NCBI RefSeq assembly: GCF_015476655.1
Contig: NZ_JABFHF010000010.1
Location: 124,001-188,000, forward strand
DNA length: 64,000 nucleotides
From: Aquiflexum lacus
GTDB lineage: Bacteria > Bacteroidota > Bacteroidia > Cytophagales > Cyclobacteriaceae
Direction of reading: 5' to 3'
Part shown: positions 8,765 to 16,865 of the stretch, one piece after another
Position numbering within the stretch: position 1 is the first letter of the stretch
Layout of the letters: each line of letters begins with the position of its first letter
The notes under the pieces: model-generated
The model's input: the letters and a program-made list of their open reading frames with translations, nothing else
What the model was told of the DNA's origin: nothing
The model's database searches: none
Translations under genes and position numbers: made by a program

Positions 8765-9223
8765 GGGAGAAGGGAGATGCGAGATTTTAGAGACAAGAAC
8801 CAAGAGGAGAGAAGCGAGAATTTTGGAACCAAGAGACAAGAGACAAGAAGCGAGAACCGAGAATAAAAGCCTGCCCCGATGCTTCTATCGGCGAGACTAG
8901 AACCAAGAAACACTTAGAGTAGGGAAATGATTGGAAGATTGAAAGAACTTATCCTCTAATTCACAAGCGCATAGGCTTGGCGGATTGAAAATTTTGTTCT
9001 TTATATTCTTGAAATATAGGTGGGTTATTCAACTGTAGTATGGGTTTTTGGTGGGGAAATTGGAAAGATTGATAGATTGAAAATTTTAAGTGCTATTGAT
9101 CTTTTATTAGCAATTTATGGCATGAAGGTCTATTTTTAAATCTAAAATCTAAAATCTAAAATCTACCTTCATCCCTCATCCTTTCCCATGTGGGTCAGGT
9201 GGCGAAGCTGTGTAAAATTGACA
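8765..9223. repeat. Intergenic gap filled with heptamer and octamer arrays
   Basis: Right after the wzc stop come purine-rich heptads of the type AAGANNN/GAGANNN (about 8790-8905, e.g. AAGAGAC AAGAAGC). Then come ATTGGAAG/ATTGAAAG octads (about 8931-8955 and 9058-9090). Just before the next gene there is a pyrimidine-sided TCTAAAA heptad array (about 9139-9165). A small hairpin CCGAT-N6-ATCGG lies near 8877. No open frame has coding character. The same three array types recur in other gaps of this window. Confidence 0.8.
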
Positions 9224-10366
9224 ATGAAAACTGCGGAAATCAAGAAAATCCAAATGGTCGACCTCAGGTCTCAATACGAGAAAATAAAACCTGAGATAGA
9301 TGCGGCTATGCAAGAGGTGATCGATCAATCTGCATTTATCAACGGCTCCCAAGTTAGGCATTTCGCTGAGGAATTGAGGGAATATTTAGATTGTAAACAT
9401 TTAGTGACCTGTGGTAATGGGACAGACGGCTTGCAGATTGCGATGATGGCCTTAGGCTTTAAACCCGGGGATGAGGTTATAGTTCCGGCTTTTACCTACA
9501 TCGCCGCAGTGGAAGCCCTGGCTCTTTTGGGTCTAAAGCCTGTTTTCGTCGATGTCGATCCGGACACTTTCCAGATTGATGCTACTCAGATTGAAGAAAA
9601 AATATCAAGTAAAACAGTATGTATTCTCCCTGTTCACTTATATGGTCAGTGTGCCGATATGGAAACGATCATGAAATTGGCAAAGAAGCATCAGTTAAGC
9701 GTTTTGGAAGACGCTGCACAATCCATTGGAGCCGAATATGTTTTTGATGATGGCAAGAGAATGCAATCCGGAACCATAGGGGATATTGGAGTCACTTCAT
9801 TTTTCCCTTCCAAAAATCTGGGTTGTTTTGGTGATGGGGGCGCAATGATGACCAATAATCCTGATTTGGCCGAAAGGATAAGAATGATCGCAACTCATGG
9901 TCAGAAAAGAAAATACATCCATGATGCCATTGGAGTTAACTCAAGATTGGATACTTTGCAGGCTTCGGTTTTACGGATTAAACTAAAATATTTGAATGGG
10001 TACATTGATGCTAGAAATCAGGTAGCTGCAAACTATGACGCGGCTTTTAAAAACCATCCCCATCTTCAAATCCCTGTGAGGATGAGTCAGTCTTCCCATG
10101 TATTTCATCAATATACCTTGAGGTTGAAAGAGGTTGAAAGAGAATCCTTTTCAAAGTATCTTGCCGAAAAGGGAGTTCCCACCATGGTTTATTATCCTAT
10201 GCCCGTCCACCTTCAGGAAGCATACAAATTCCTGGGTTATAAGAAAGGAGATTTCCCGATTGCAGAAGCATTGTGTCAAGAGGTAATTTCTCTACCCATG
10301 CATACCGAAATAGAGGATGATCAACAGGCATATATTATTAAATCCATAAATAGTTTTTTTGAATGA
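9224..10366 (+). CDS. wbpE: DegT/DnrJ/EryC1-type sugar aminotransferase (WbpE-like)
   Basis: I start at 9224 ([14 protein letters not shown]), giving 380 residues; the in-frame ATG at 9188 adds 12 residues without family character. The protein has the PLP-binding features of the family: EDAAQSIGA near 162-170 and the Schiff-base lysine K197 in [15 protein letters not shown]. The next two genes resemble wbpD and wbpB, so the likely role is transamination of UDP-2-acetamido-3-keto-glucuronate at C3 with glutamate as donor, a step towards UDP-2,3-diacetamido-2,3-dideoxy-glucuronate. It overlaps the next gene by 4 bp. The substrate is inferred from context; other WecE/VioA-type activities are possible. 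Confidence 0.85.
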   Translation: MKTAEIKKIQMVDLRSQYEKIKPEIDAAMQEVIDQSAFINGSQVRHFAEELREYLDCKHLVTCGNGTDGLQIAMMALGFKPGDEVIVPAFTYIAAVEALALLGLKPVFVDVDPDTFQIDATQIEEKISSKTVCILPVHLYGQCADMETIMKLAKKHQLSVLEDAAQSIGAEYVFDDGKRMQSGTIGDIGVTSFFPSKNLGCFGDGGAMMTNNPDLAERIRMIATHGQKRKYIHDAIGVNSRLDTLQASVLRIKLKYLNGYIDARNQVAANYDAAFKNHPHLQIPVRMSQSSHVFHQYTLRLKEVERESFSKYLAEKGVPTMVYYPMPVHLQEAYKFLGYKKGDFPIAEALCQEVISLPMHTEIEDDQQAYIIKSINSFFE

Positions 10367-10938
10367 AGGCCTATTTTGCGCATGAAACAGCAGTAATTGA
10401 TGAAGGCTGCCAAATTGGAGAGGGGACTAAAATCTGGCATTTTTCCCATATCATGCCCGATTGTGTGATTGGGAAAAACTGTAAAATTGGCCAGAATGTG
10501 GTTGTTTCACCTCAAGTTGTCCTAGGAGAAAATGTCAAGGTTCAGAACAATGTATCCATCTACACAGGGGTAACCTGCGATGACGATGTTTTTCTGGGCC
10601 CTTCCATGGTATTTACCAATGTCACTAACCCAAGGTCAGCCATCAACAGAAGGGACCAATATACCAGAACCCATGTAGGCAAAGGTGCCACTATCGGGGC
10701 CAATGCTACAGTGGTCTGTGGCAATGATATCGGACAATTTGCCTTTATCGGTGCGGGTGCAGTCATCACAAAAGCAGTTTCACCATATGCCTTGGTTGTG
10801 GGAAATCCGGCTAAGCAAATTGGTTGGATGAGCGAATTTGGGCATAAATTAGAGTTTGATAAAAATGGTATGGCAGTTTGTTCTGAATCGGGAGATGAAT
10901 ATGTTTTAAGAAAAGGTGAGGTTACCAAACTCAAATAG
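10363..10938 (+). CDS. wbpD: WbpD-like UDP-sugar N-acetyltransferase (left-handed beta-helix)
   Basis: A 191-residue protein built from hexapeptide repeats ([47 protein letters not shown]), giving a left-handed beta-helix trimer. [24 protein letters not shown] near 145-168 is the classic acyl-CoA-binding end of this family. The likely reaction is acetylation of the C3 amine made by the preceding aminotransferase. The start ATG overlaps the wbpE stop (ATGA) and wbpB follows 5 bp later, a tight operon. WlbB-type acetyltransferases are the same family. Confidence 0.88.
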   Translation: MKAYFAHETAVIDEGCQIGEGTKIWHFSHIMPDCVIGKNCKIGQNVVVSPQVVLGENVKVQNNVSIYTGVTCDDDVFLGPSMVFTNVTNPRSAINRRDQYTRTHVGKGATIGANATVVCGNDIGQFAFIGAGAVITKAVSPYALVVGNPAKQIGWMSEFGHKLEFDKNGMAVCSESGDEYVLRKGEVTKLK

Positions 10939-10943
10939 AATTA

Positions 10944-11933
10944 ATGAAAAACTTTGCATTGATAGGTGCTGCAGGATTTATTGCTCCCAGGCACATGAAA
11001 GCGATTAAAGAAACCGGAAATCAGTTGTTGGCGGCTTATGATAAATTTGACTCAGTTGGCATTATGGACAGCTATTTTCCTAAGGCTGATTTTTTTACAG
11101 AGTTTGAGCGATTTGACCGCTATGTTGAAAAACTCAAAAGGTCAGAAAATAAAATTGATATGGTCAGTGTATGTTCACCAAATTACCTGCATGATGCCCA
11201 TATACGTTTCGGTTTGAGGTTGGGGGCGGATATTATCTGCGAAAAACCTTTGGTATTGAATCCTTGGAATATTGATGGTCTGAAAATGGTAGAAGAAGAG
11301 TCGGGAGTCAAGGTTTACAATATCCTGCAATTGAGGCTTCATCCAGCCATTATTGCTTTGAAAAAAAGAATTGACCAAGGGCCTAAAGATGATGTATACG
11401 ATGTAGATCTGACTTATATTTCATCCAGAGGAAATTGGTACTACAGTTCATGGAAAGGAGATGAAAGTAAATCAGGAGGCATTGCGACCAATATTGGAAT
11501 ACACTTTTTTGATATGTTGGTTTGGGTATTCGGAAAGGTGAAGTCCAATATTGTCCATATCAAAACCCATGACCGGGTAGCAGGTTTGTTGGAGTTGGAA
11601 AGGGCTAGTGTCAGGTGGTTTTTGAGTATCAATGAAAATACCTTGCCGGAATCTATTCAAAAAAGAGGATTGAGTATATATAGGTCCATTACCCTCGAAG
11701 GGGAGGAGATTGAATTCAGCGATGGCTTTGTGGACCTTCATACAGAAAGTTATAGGCAGATATTGGCAGGAAATGGTTTCGGATTAGAAGAATCCCGAAA
11801 CTCCATAGAGATAGTTCATGATATCAGACAACAAAAAGAGGTTGGCTTGAAGGGCGATTATCATCCTTTTGCGAGGTTACCCTTGGCGGAGCATCCGTTT
11901 GCTAAAACGCTAGGAGAGGAAAAAGAAAACTGA
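10944..11933 (+). CDS. wbpB: WbpB-like NAD-dependent UDP-GlcNAcA 3-dehydrogenase
   Basis: A 329-residue Gfo/Idh/MocA oxidoreductase. It has the Rossmann start ALIGAAGFIAPRHMKAI (5-21) and the family motif EKPLV (100-104), whose lysine is catalytic. The reading GGIATNIGIHFFDMLVW near 175-191 is typical of WbpB/WlbA. By family it oxidises C3 of UDP-N-acetylglucosaminuronate, feeding the WbpE aminotransferase. The C-terminus LAEHPFAKTLGEE is also usual for this subgroup. The UDP-GlcNAc 6-dehydrogenase (WbpA) that should come first in the pathway is not in this window. Confidence 0.88.
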   Translation: MKNFALIGAAGFIAPRHMKAIKETGNQLLAAYDKFDSVGIMDSYFPKADFFTEFERFDRYVEKLKRSENKIDMVSVCSPNYLHDAHIRFGLRLGADIICEKPLVLNPWNIDGLKMVEEESGVKVYNILQLRLHPAIIALKKRIDQGPKDDVYDVDLTYISSRGNWYYSSWKGDESKSGGIATNIGIHFFDMLVWVFGKVKSNIVHIKTHDRVAGLLELERASVRWFLSINENTLPESIQKRGLSIYRSITLEGEEIEFSDGFVDLHTESYRQILAGNGFGLEESRNSIEIVHDIRQQKEVGLKGDYHPFARLPLAEHPFAKTLGEEKEN

Positions 11934-12003
11934 AATTATTTGTAAATTTTGGGTATTCAATTGAAATTCAAAACCTTTGAATTTTTTAAAATAATCTTTT
12001 CTA

Positions 12004-13281
12004 ATGGGTAGTAAGTTAAATTTTAGATTTTTTGAACAGCTCAGAAAAGATAAATTTACTGGTGATACAGGTTGGCTGATTTTGTCCCAATTTATTTTGA
12101 TAGGTTCAGGTTTGCTGGTCAATCTGATCATTGGTTATTGGTATGGGGCTGAGCAGTTGGGTGTTTTTAATCAAATTCTGGGGTTTTACCTGATTTTGAC
12201 TACATTTTTTTCGCTAGGGATCAACAATTCGATTATTCAGAAAATATCAACCCAATCATCCAAGAAGCATCCCGAAATTTTTAAATCTAATTTTTTTATT
12301 ACAACTGTCAGTACAATTCTATTCACTGGCGCAGTATTGTTGATTACTTGGATAAGCCCTGCGATTTTCAGTTCAAATGAATTGGCAAAGGGACTGTTTA
12401 TAGCAGCACTTTCTTTTCCATTTTTTAATTGGAACAAAAATTTCATGGCATATTGTACCGGTACAAGAAACCAGAAGTTATTTGCCAACAGCAGGTCGCT
12501 AAGGTGGCTGGTTATTTTGGCTTATATTCTAATAATGAGTTTGCTGAGGTATCCGAGTGAATTGCTCTATTTTGCCTTTTTACTTGCGGAGATCTCGTTG
12601 ATGTTCTTTTTCGCCTTCAAATTTCATTTTCTTTTTAAATCAGCCCTTGACCAATTTCAAGTTAAGAAAAATCTTGATTTTGGATTAAAGAGTTTTGTAG
12701 GGGAGATATTCTCCATACTTAATGATAAAATGGATCTGGTAATCTTGGGGTATTTGCTAAGTAAGACTGAGATAGGTATTTACAGCTTTCTGATATTCTT
12801 TGCTAAATCCCTTTATGTTTTCCCTGGAATACTACAACAAAACATTAATCCATTGATTGGCAAGCATTGGATTGATAAAACTTTGGATAGTTTACAGAAT
12901 CATTTAGTCAAATTAAGAAAAATCAACTTTGTAGCGGTGCTTTGTCAGGCAGTGGTAGTTTTGGTTTTTTACAAAATATTGACAAATAACTTCCAACAGG
13001 AATTTCAGCACACCACTAAATACCTGATTGTTGCCATCATTGGGACTTTCATTTATTCCCTGATTGCATGGGGTGGATCGATTTTGGTAATGACAGAAAA
13101 ACTACGTCAAAATATTTTTAGAACAGTTTATATTTTGATTTTTTCGGTGATTTCCACCATTACTTTATCAGCATTCTTTCATATTTGGGGTGCCGTTTTT
13201 GCGGTATTGGCAAATGCTGTTTTTAGTTTTTGGCTGTTGAATGGATTTGTGAAAAGGGAAACGGGGATTAGGTTGGTATGA
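12004..13281 (+). CDS. Polysaccharide flippase (Wzx/MOP superfamily)
   Basis: A 425-residue integral membrane protein with about 12 hydrophobic segments, starting with WLILSQFILIGSGLLVNLIIG and ending FAVLANAVFSFWLLNGF. Charged residues sit between helices, and the pattern LNDKMDLVILGYLLSKTEIGIYSF in the middle is characteristic of O-antigen flippases. It would move undecaprenyl-linked repeat units across the inner membrane. It overlaps the following glycosyltransferase by 4 bp, so they share a transcript. The ATG at 12004 follows a 70-bp spacer after wbpB. Confidence 0.85.
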   Translation: MGSKLNFRFFEQLRKDKFTGDTGWLILSQFILIGSGLLVNLIIGYWYGAEQLGVFNQILGFYLILTTFFSLGINNSIIQKISTQSSKKHPEIFKSNFFITTVSTILFTGAVLLITWISPAIFSSNELAKGLFIAALSFPFFNWNKNFMAYCTGTRNQKLFANSRSLRWLVILAYILIMSLLRYPSELLYFAFLLAEISLMFFFAFKFHFLFKSALDQFQVKKNLDFGLKSFVGEIFSILNDKMDLVILGYLLSKTEIGIYSFLIFFAKSLYVFPGILQQNINPLIGKHWIDKTLDSLQNHLVKLRKINFVAVLCQAVVVLVFYKILTNNFQQEFQHTTKYLIVAIIGTFIYSLIAWGGSILVMTEKLRQNIFRTVYILIFSVISTITLSAFFHIWGAVFAVLANAVFSFWLLNGFVKRETGIRLV

Positions 13282-14417
13282 AAAGGAAGTCAATCTTGTT
13301 TTTGGTTAGATCCGTTAAGCCTTTTTTTTCCAACAGAAAGGATGTGGATGATATCATTCTAAAACTTATTGAAAATGGTCATAGGGTAGAAATTTACGAT
13401 ACCAAAGAGAAGTTTTTATTAAATGTGAATTTAAATTCAAAAACAGATTATAATTTTTTTCCGAAATGGTTATTTAAAGGTAAGGTCTATCTTATATTAA
13501 ACTTTTTTGTTTTGATCCGTTTTTGCCTTAAAAATCAGAGAAAATATGACTTTGTTCAAATTAATTATTGCAGAGAAGAATTTCAATTAATCCCTCAATT
13601 GATAAAAGGTTTAGGGAAAAAATTATTTATTTTTTTCTACGGATCTGATTTAAACGACAGAAATTTCATCAAAAACAATTTCAAACAATTATTCTATTCT
13701 GCTGATAAGTTAATTGCTACCAATAGGGCCATTTTTAAAGTATTGGATAAGTACCTTGATAAAAGAAGAATAGAGGAAAAGAAGACTGTTATTTTTCTTC
13801 CACAGGATCATTTTAAGCTTTATGAGCCGTTTAGCATAGCGGATAAGACAACTTTCAAAAAGGAATTGGGACTACCTGATGATAAGACAATTATTATGGT
13901 TGGGAATAATGGAACTGAAAATGAACAGCATGAAGCGATGATTTCCCAGCTTGGCCAAATCAGGAATCCTCAAAATTATTTTTTTGTTTTTCCTTTTTCA
14001 AACCGATTGGATACGTCAGGAATTAGACTGAAAAAAATCACACTTCTTGCCAAAGAAAAATTGGGAGAAGGAAATTTCAGGTTTCTTCCTGATTTTATTT
14101 CCCATCAGGAGATGGCCCAATATCGAATGTCCAGTGAAATATTTCTCCATTTAAGGCAAAAAGATCAAATGGCAGCATCTATGTTTGAAAGTAATATGGC
14201 CTATTGTCAAATCATAACCGGAGATTGGCTGCCTTATGAATATTATTTGGAAAAAGTAATGGTAGAGGTTATTTCCGATTTTTCAGAAATCAACAATGCT
14301 ATAGAAAAAGTCCTAAATGACCCTGATCTTTCTTACAAACTGAGTCATAACAGGGAGGTGGTTTTAAAGGATTATCACTATAAGGTGTTAGATGATTGGA
14401 TGAAATTATATGAATAA
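13278..14417 (+). CDS. Glycosyltransferase, GT-B fold
   Basis: A 379-residue soluble protein. The N-terminal half starts MKRKSILFLVRSVKPFFSNR and includes FVQINYCREEF and KLFIFFYGSDLND, while the second half has KTIIMVGNNGTENEQHE and FLPDFISHQEMAQYRMSSEIFLH, as in GT-B retaining or WecF-like enzymes. The nucleotide-sugar-binding E-x7-E motif of GT4 is not clear. It overlaps both neighbours (4 bp with the flippase, 8 bp with the polymerase), a compact polysaccharide operon. Donor and acceptor sugars cannot be read from sequence. Confidence 0.75.
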   Translation: MKRKSILFLVRSVKPFFSNRKDVDDIILKLIENGHRVEIYDTKEKFLLNVNLNSKTDYNFFPKWLFKGKVYLILNFFVLIRFCLKNQRKYDFVQINYCREEFQLIPQLIKGLGKKLFIFFYGSDLNDRNFIKNNFKQLFYSADKLIATNRAIFKVLDKYLDKRRIEEKKTVIFLPQDHFKLYEPFSIADKTTFKKELGLPDDKTIIMVGNNGTENEQHEAMISQLGQIRNPQNYFFVFPFSNRLDTSGIRLKKITLLAKEKLGEGNFRFLPDFISHQEMAQYRMSSEIFLHLRQKDQMAASMFESNMAYCQIITGDWLPYEYYLEKVMVEVISDFSEINNAIEKVLNDPDLSYKLSHNREVVLKDYHYKVLDDWMKLYE

Positions 14418-15699
14418 TTATTCGGTCAATACTCTTGAGAAAAAAGTAGTCAGAGGAGCTTTCTGGGTCCTGTTTGCGAATACCGTTATAGAATCTTTTT
14501 TGCTATATTTTGAGGACAGGTTTTCGATTATTCTATTCCAATTAATATTGAACTTAGGTTTTTTTCTTTTTCTTTATTTCAAAGAATTCAGAATTCGGTT
14601 TTCAAAAAATTTCATCGCACCATGTCTATTGATTTTGCTTTTTTTGGTGATGAGCATTTTGAGCTCCGATTTGATTCTTTCATTGAATATGCTGCTAAAG
14701 TTTTCAATTCCTTTTGCCTTTCTTTTTATTGGGTATTCATTGCAATCATTCTATCTAATCAATTACTTCATAAATTACATATGGGTTTTTATGGCCTATT
14801 ATGTTTGCTATTTTTTAGTTGTCAATTATTATGACATCGGGTATGAGATGTATATTGGTGGTGTCAAAACCGGATATTACTCACTTAATGGACTTTATAT
14901 TCCTGTCTTTTCTCTAATTTTCGTATCATTTTTTTATTCAAGGATTTCGAAAAGAAAACTTAAATTATTGACATTGGTTTTTTCTCTACTTACGATTGTA
15001 GTTTCCTTATCTATTTTAAAGAGAACCCTATTGTTGATTTTGGCATTAGGACTTATTGCAGTAATTATCTATAATTTTAATTTAAAATTTCTAATTAGAG
15101 TTTCTTTGGCATTACTTTTTTCAGGGTTTTTGTTTTTTAAATTTTTTTATTCAGATTTTCAAAAAACATTTGAATCAAGGGAAAGTCGGTTCAATAGTGA
15201 ATATAATATTTGGAACGAAGGAAGAATCACTGAAAATTTTTATGTATTTGATTTGGTAAAAGAAAGTCCATTTAAGTTGATTTTTGGTTCTGGAGAAGTA
15301 TTTAATGATAGGAAATATATTGCATACACAATTTATGAGGAAGACAGGGAGGTCCATAGTTCATATGCCAGGATTTTTTGGAATGGAGGTTTCCTTGGCT
15401 TGGTATTATTCTTATTCTTTTATTGGATCCAATTCAAAACAATGTTTATTTCCATGAAATTCTTTAATGACAAATCAAAGGAATTCAAACTCATTTTCTA
15501 TTTCGGTTTGGTTTTGATTGCTTTAAGATTTATTAGCGACTTCAGTTCAGGAATTACATATTTAGGATTTAATTCTTTTTGTTATTTAATAATAGGTTAT
15601 TTATTTGGTTTAAGTGTTAATCAGAAAAGGAATTATTTAATTCATTTCAATTTTTTTTGGCAGGATAAAATTAGGAACCGTCAAATTCAAAAAGTGTAA
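14410..15699 (+). CDS. Wzy-like O-antigen/capsule polymerase
   Basis: A 429-residue membrane protein with about 11-12 hydrophobic helices. A large hydrophilic loop (about 240-310) contains RESRFNSEYNIWNEGRITE and ends VHSSYARIFWNGGFLGLVLFL; the Ser-Tyr-Ala-Arg-(I/V)-hydrophobic-NGG pattern before the last helices is typical of Wzy and WaaL proteins. Position after the flippase in the same operon favours polymerase over ligase. The gene is AT-rich like its neighbours. Wzy proteins share little sequence identity, so the call rests on topology and context. Confidence 0.78.
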   Translation: MNNYSVNTLEKKVVRGAFWVLFANTVIESFLLYFEDRFSIILFQLILNLGFFLFLYFKEFRIRFSKNFIAPCLLILLFLVMSILSSDLILSLNMLLKFSIPFAFLFIGYSLQSFYLINYFINYIWVFMAYYVCYFLVVNYYDIGYEMYIGGVKTGYYSLNGLYIPVFSLIFVSFFYSRISKRKLKLLTLVFSLLTIVVSLSILKRTLLLILALGLIAVIIYNFNLKFLIRVSLALLFSGFLFFKFFYSDFQKTFESRESRFNSEYNIWNEGRITENFYVFDLVKESPFKLIFGSGEVFNDRKYIAYTIYEEDREVHSSYARIFWNGGFLGLVLFLFFYWIQFKTMFISMKFFNDKSKEFKLIFYFGLVLIALRFISDFSSGITYLGFNSFCYLIIGYLFGLSVNQKRNYLIHFNFFWQDKIRNRQIQKV

Positions 15700-15722
15700 A
15701 TACTTATTAAAAGAAGCTTAAA

Positions 15723-16835
15723 TTGAAATCCATCCACATAGACATCATCCACCCCGCCAATGTTCATTATTTTAAGCATTCTATAGCTAAGTGGAAAGCC
15801 AGTGGACATCAACTCATCATCACCTGCAGGAATAAGGAAATCACCTATGAACTTCTTGAACTTGAGGGATTGAAATACATTCCAATGGGGAAAAACCCTA
15901 GATCCGCTTTAGGAAAAGTTTTTTTCCTTTTAAAATGTGAATGGAGTATTTTCCTGCTTTATATCAAAAAAAAGCCTGATTTGTCTTTAAGTTTTGCTGC
16001 TTCATATGTTGCCCATATGTCATTTCTTTTTGGTATACCTCATATTTCTTTTGATGATACCGAACATGCGGGATTAAACAGAAAGCTTTATTTGCCTTTT
16101 ACAGACTTGGTATTGAATCCGGAAAGCTACCTGCTTGACCTTGGTAAAAAGCAGTTTAAGTTTAAAGGACATATGGAGTTATTTTATCTTAATCAAAAAT
16201 ATTACAAGCCTGATTCTCAAATTTTTTCTGAACTTGGAATTGATAAGCAGACTCCTTTCGTGTTTTTGAGATTTGTCTCTTGGGGTGCTTTTCATGACAA
16301 AGGTCAGATGGGTTTTTCAGATGATTATAAAATTCGGTTGGTTGAAGAACTTGCAACAAAATACAAGATTATAATTTCATCGGAAGGGAAATTGCCGGAG
16401 GAACTAAGTCATTTTCAAATTAGGATTAAACCGAATAGGGTCCATCATGTGCTGTATTATGCATCATTGTTTATAGGAGAAGGCGCTACAATGGCATCAG
16501 AATGTGCGGCACTTGGAACTCCAGCAATTTATGTTAATTCTCTTGATGCAGGCACATTGCAACAACAAGCAAAAAATGGTCTGATACATAATTTGAGATA
16601 TCAAAGTGGAGTGATTGAACTTGCATTTAATATTTTGGAGAATAAAGAATACAAAAAAGATTTAAGGGCTAAAGTTGAATCCCTCTCCAAAGAAAGGTAT
16701 AACCTTACAGATTTCTTGGTTTGGTTGGTGGAGGAATATCCAAAATCAAAAAAAATATTGCTTGAGCGGAGAATTGATATGAAGGAAAGGTTCCGAGATG
16801 AGTCTTCTATTTTGGAAGATAACTTCTCGAAATAA
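15723..16835 (+). CDS. DUF354 family (putative glycosyltransferase-like) protein
   Basis: A 370-residue protein that starts at TTG: a TAA stop lies in frame at 15708-15710, no ATG falls between it and the conserved N-terminus KSIHIDIIHPANVHYFKH, so TTG at 15723 is the only reasonable start. The pattern H-P-x-N-V-H-x-F, then LEGLKYIPMGKN, DLSLSFAASYVAH, PHISFDDTEHAG, and a late GEGATMASECAALGTPAIYVN fits DUF354, related to GT-B enzymes such as UDP-GlcNAc 2-epimerase and MurG-like folds. The last motif resembles a nucleotide-sugar site. It likely acts in repeat-unit assembly or sugar modification; the exact reaction is not known. Confidence 0.8.
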   Translation: MKSIHIDIIHPANVHYFKHSIAKWKASGHQLIITCRNKEITYELLELEGLKYIPMGKNPRSALGKVFFLLKCEWSIFLLYIKKKPDLSLSFAASYVAHMSFLFGIPHISFDDTEHAGLNRKLYLPFTDLVLNPESYLLDLGKKQFKFKGHMELFYLNQKYYKPDSQIFSELGIDKQTPFVFLRFVSWGAFHDKGQMGFSDDYKIRLVEELATKYKIIISSEGKLPEELSHFQIRIKPNRVHHVLYYASLFIGEGATMASECAALGTPAIYVNSLDAGTLQQQAKNGLIHNLRYQSGVIELAFNILENKEYKKDLRAKVESLSKERYNLTDFLVWLVEEYPKSKKILLERRIDMKERFRDESSILEDNFSK

Positions 16836-16865
16836 AAATTTAATGATTTAAAATTAAAATAGGAC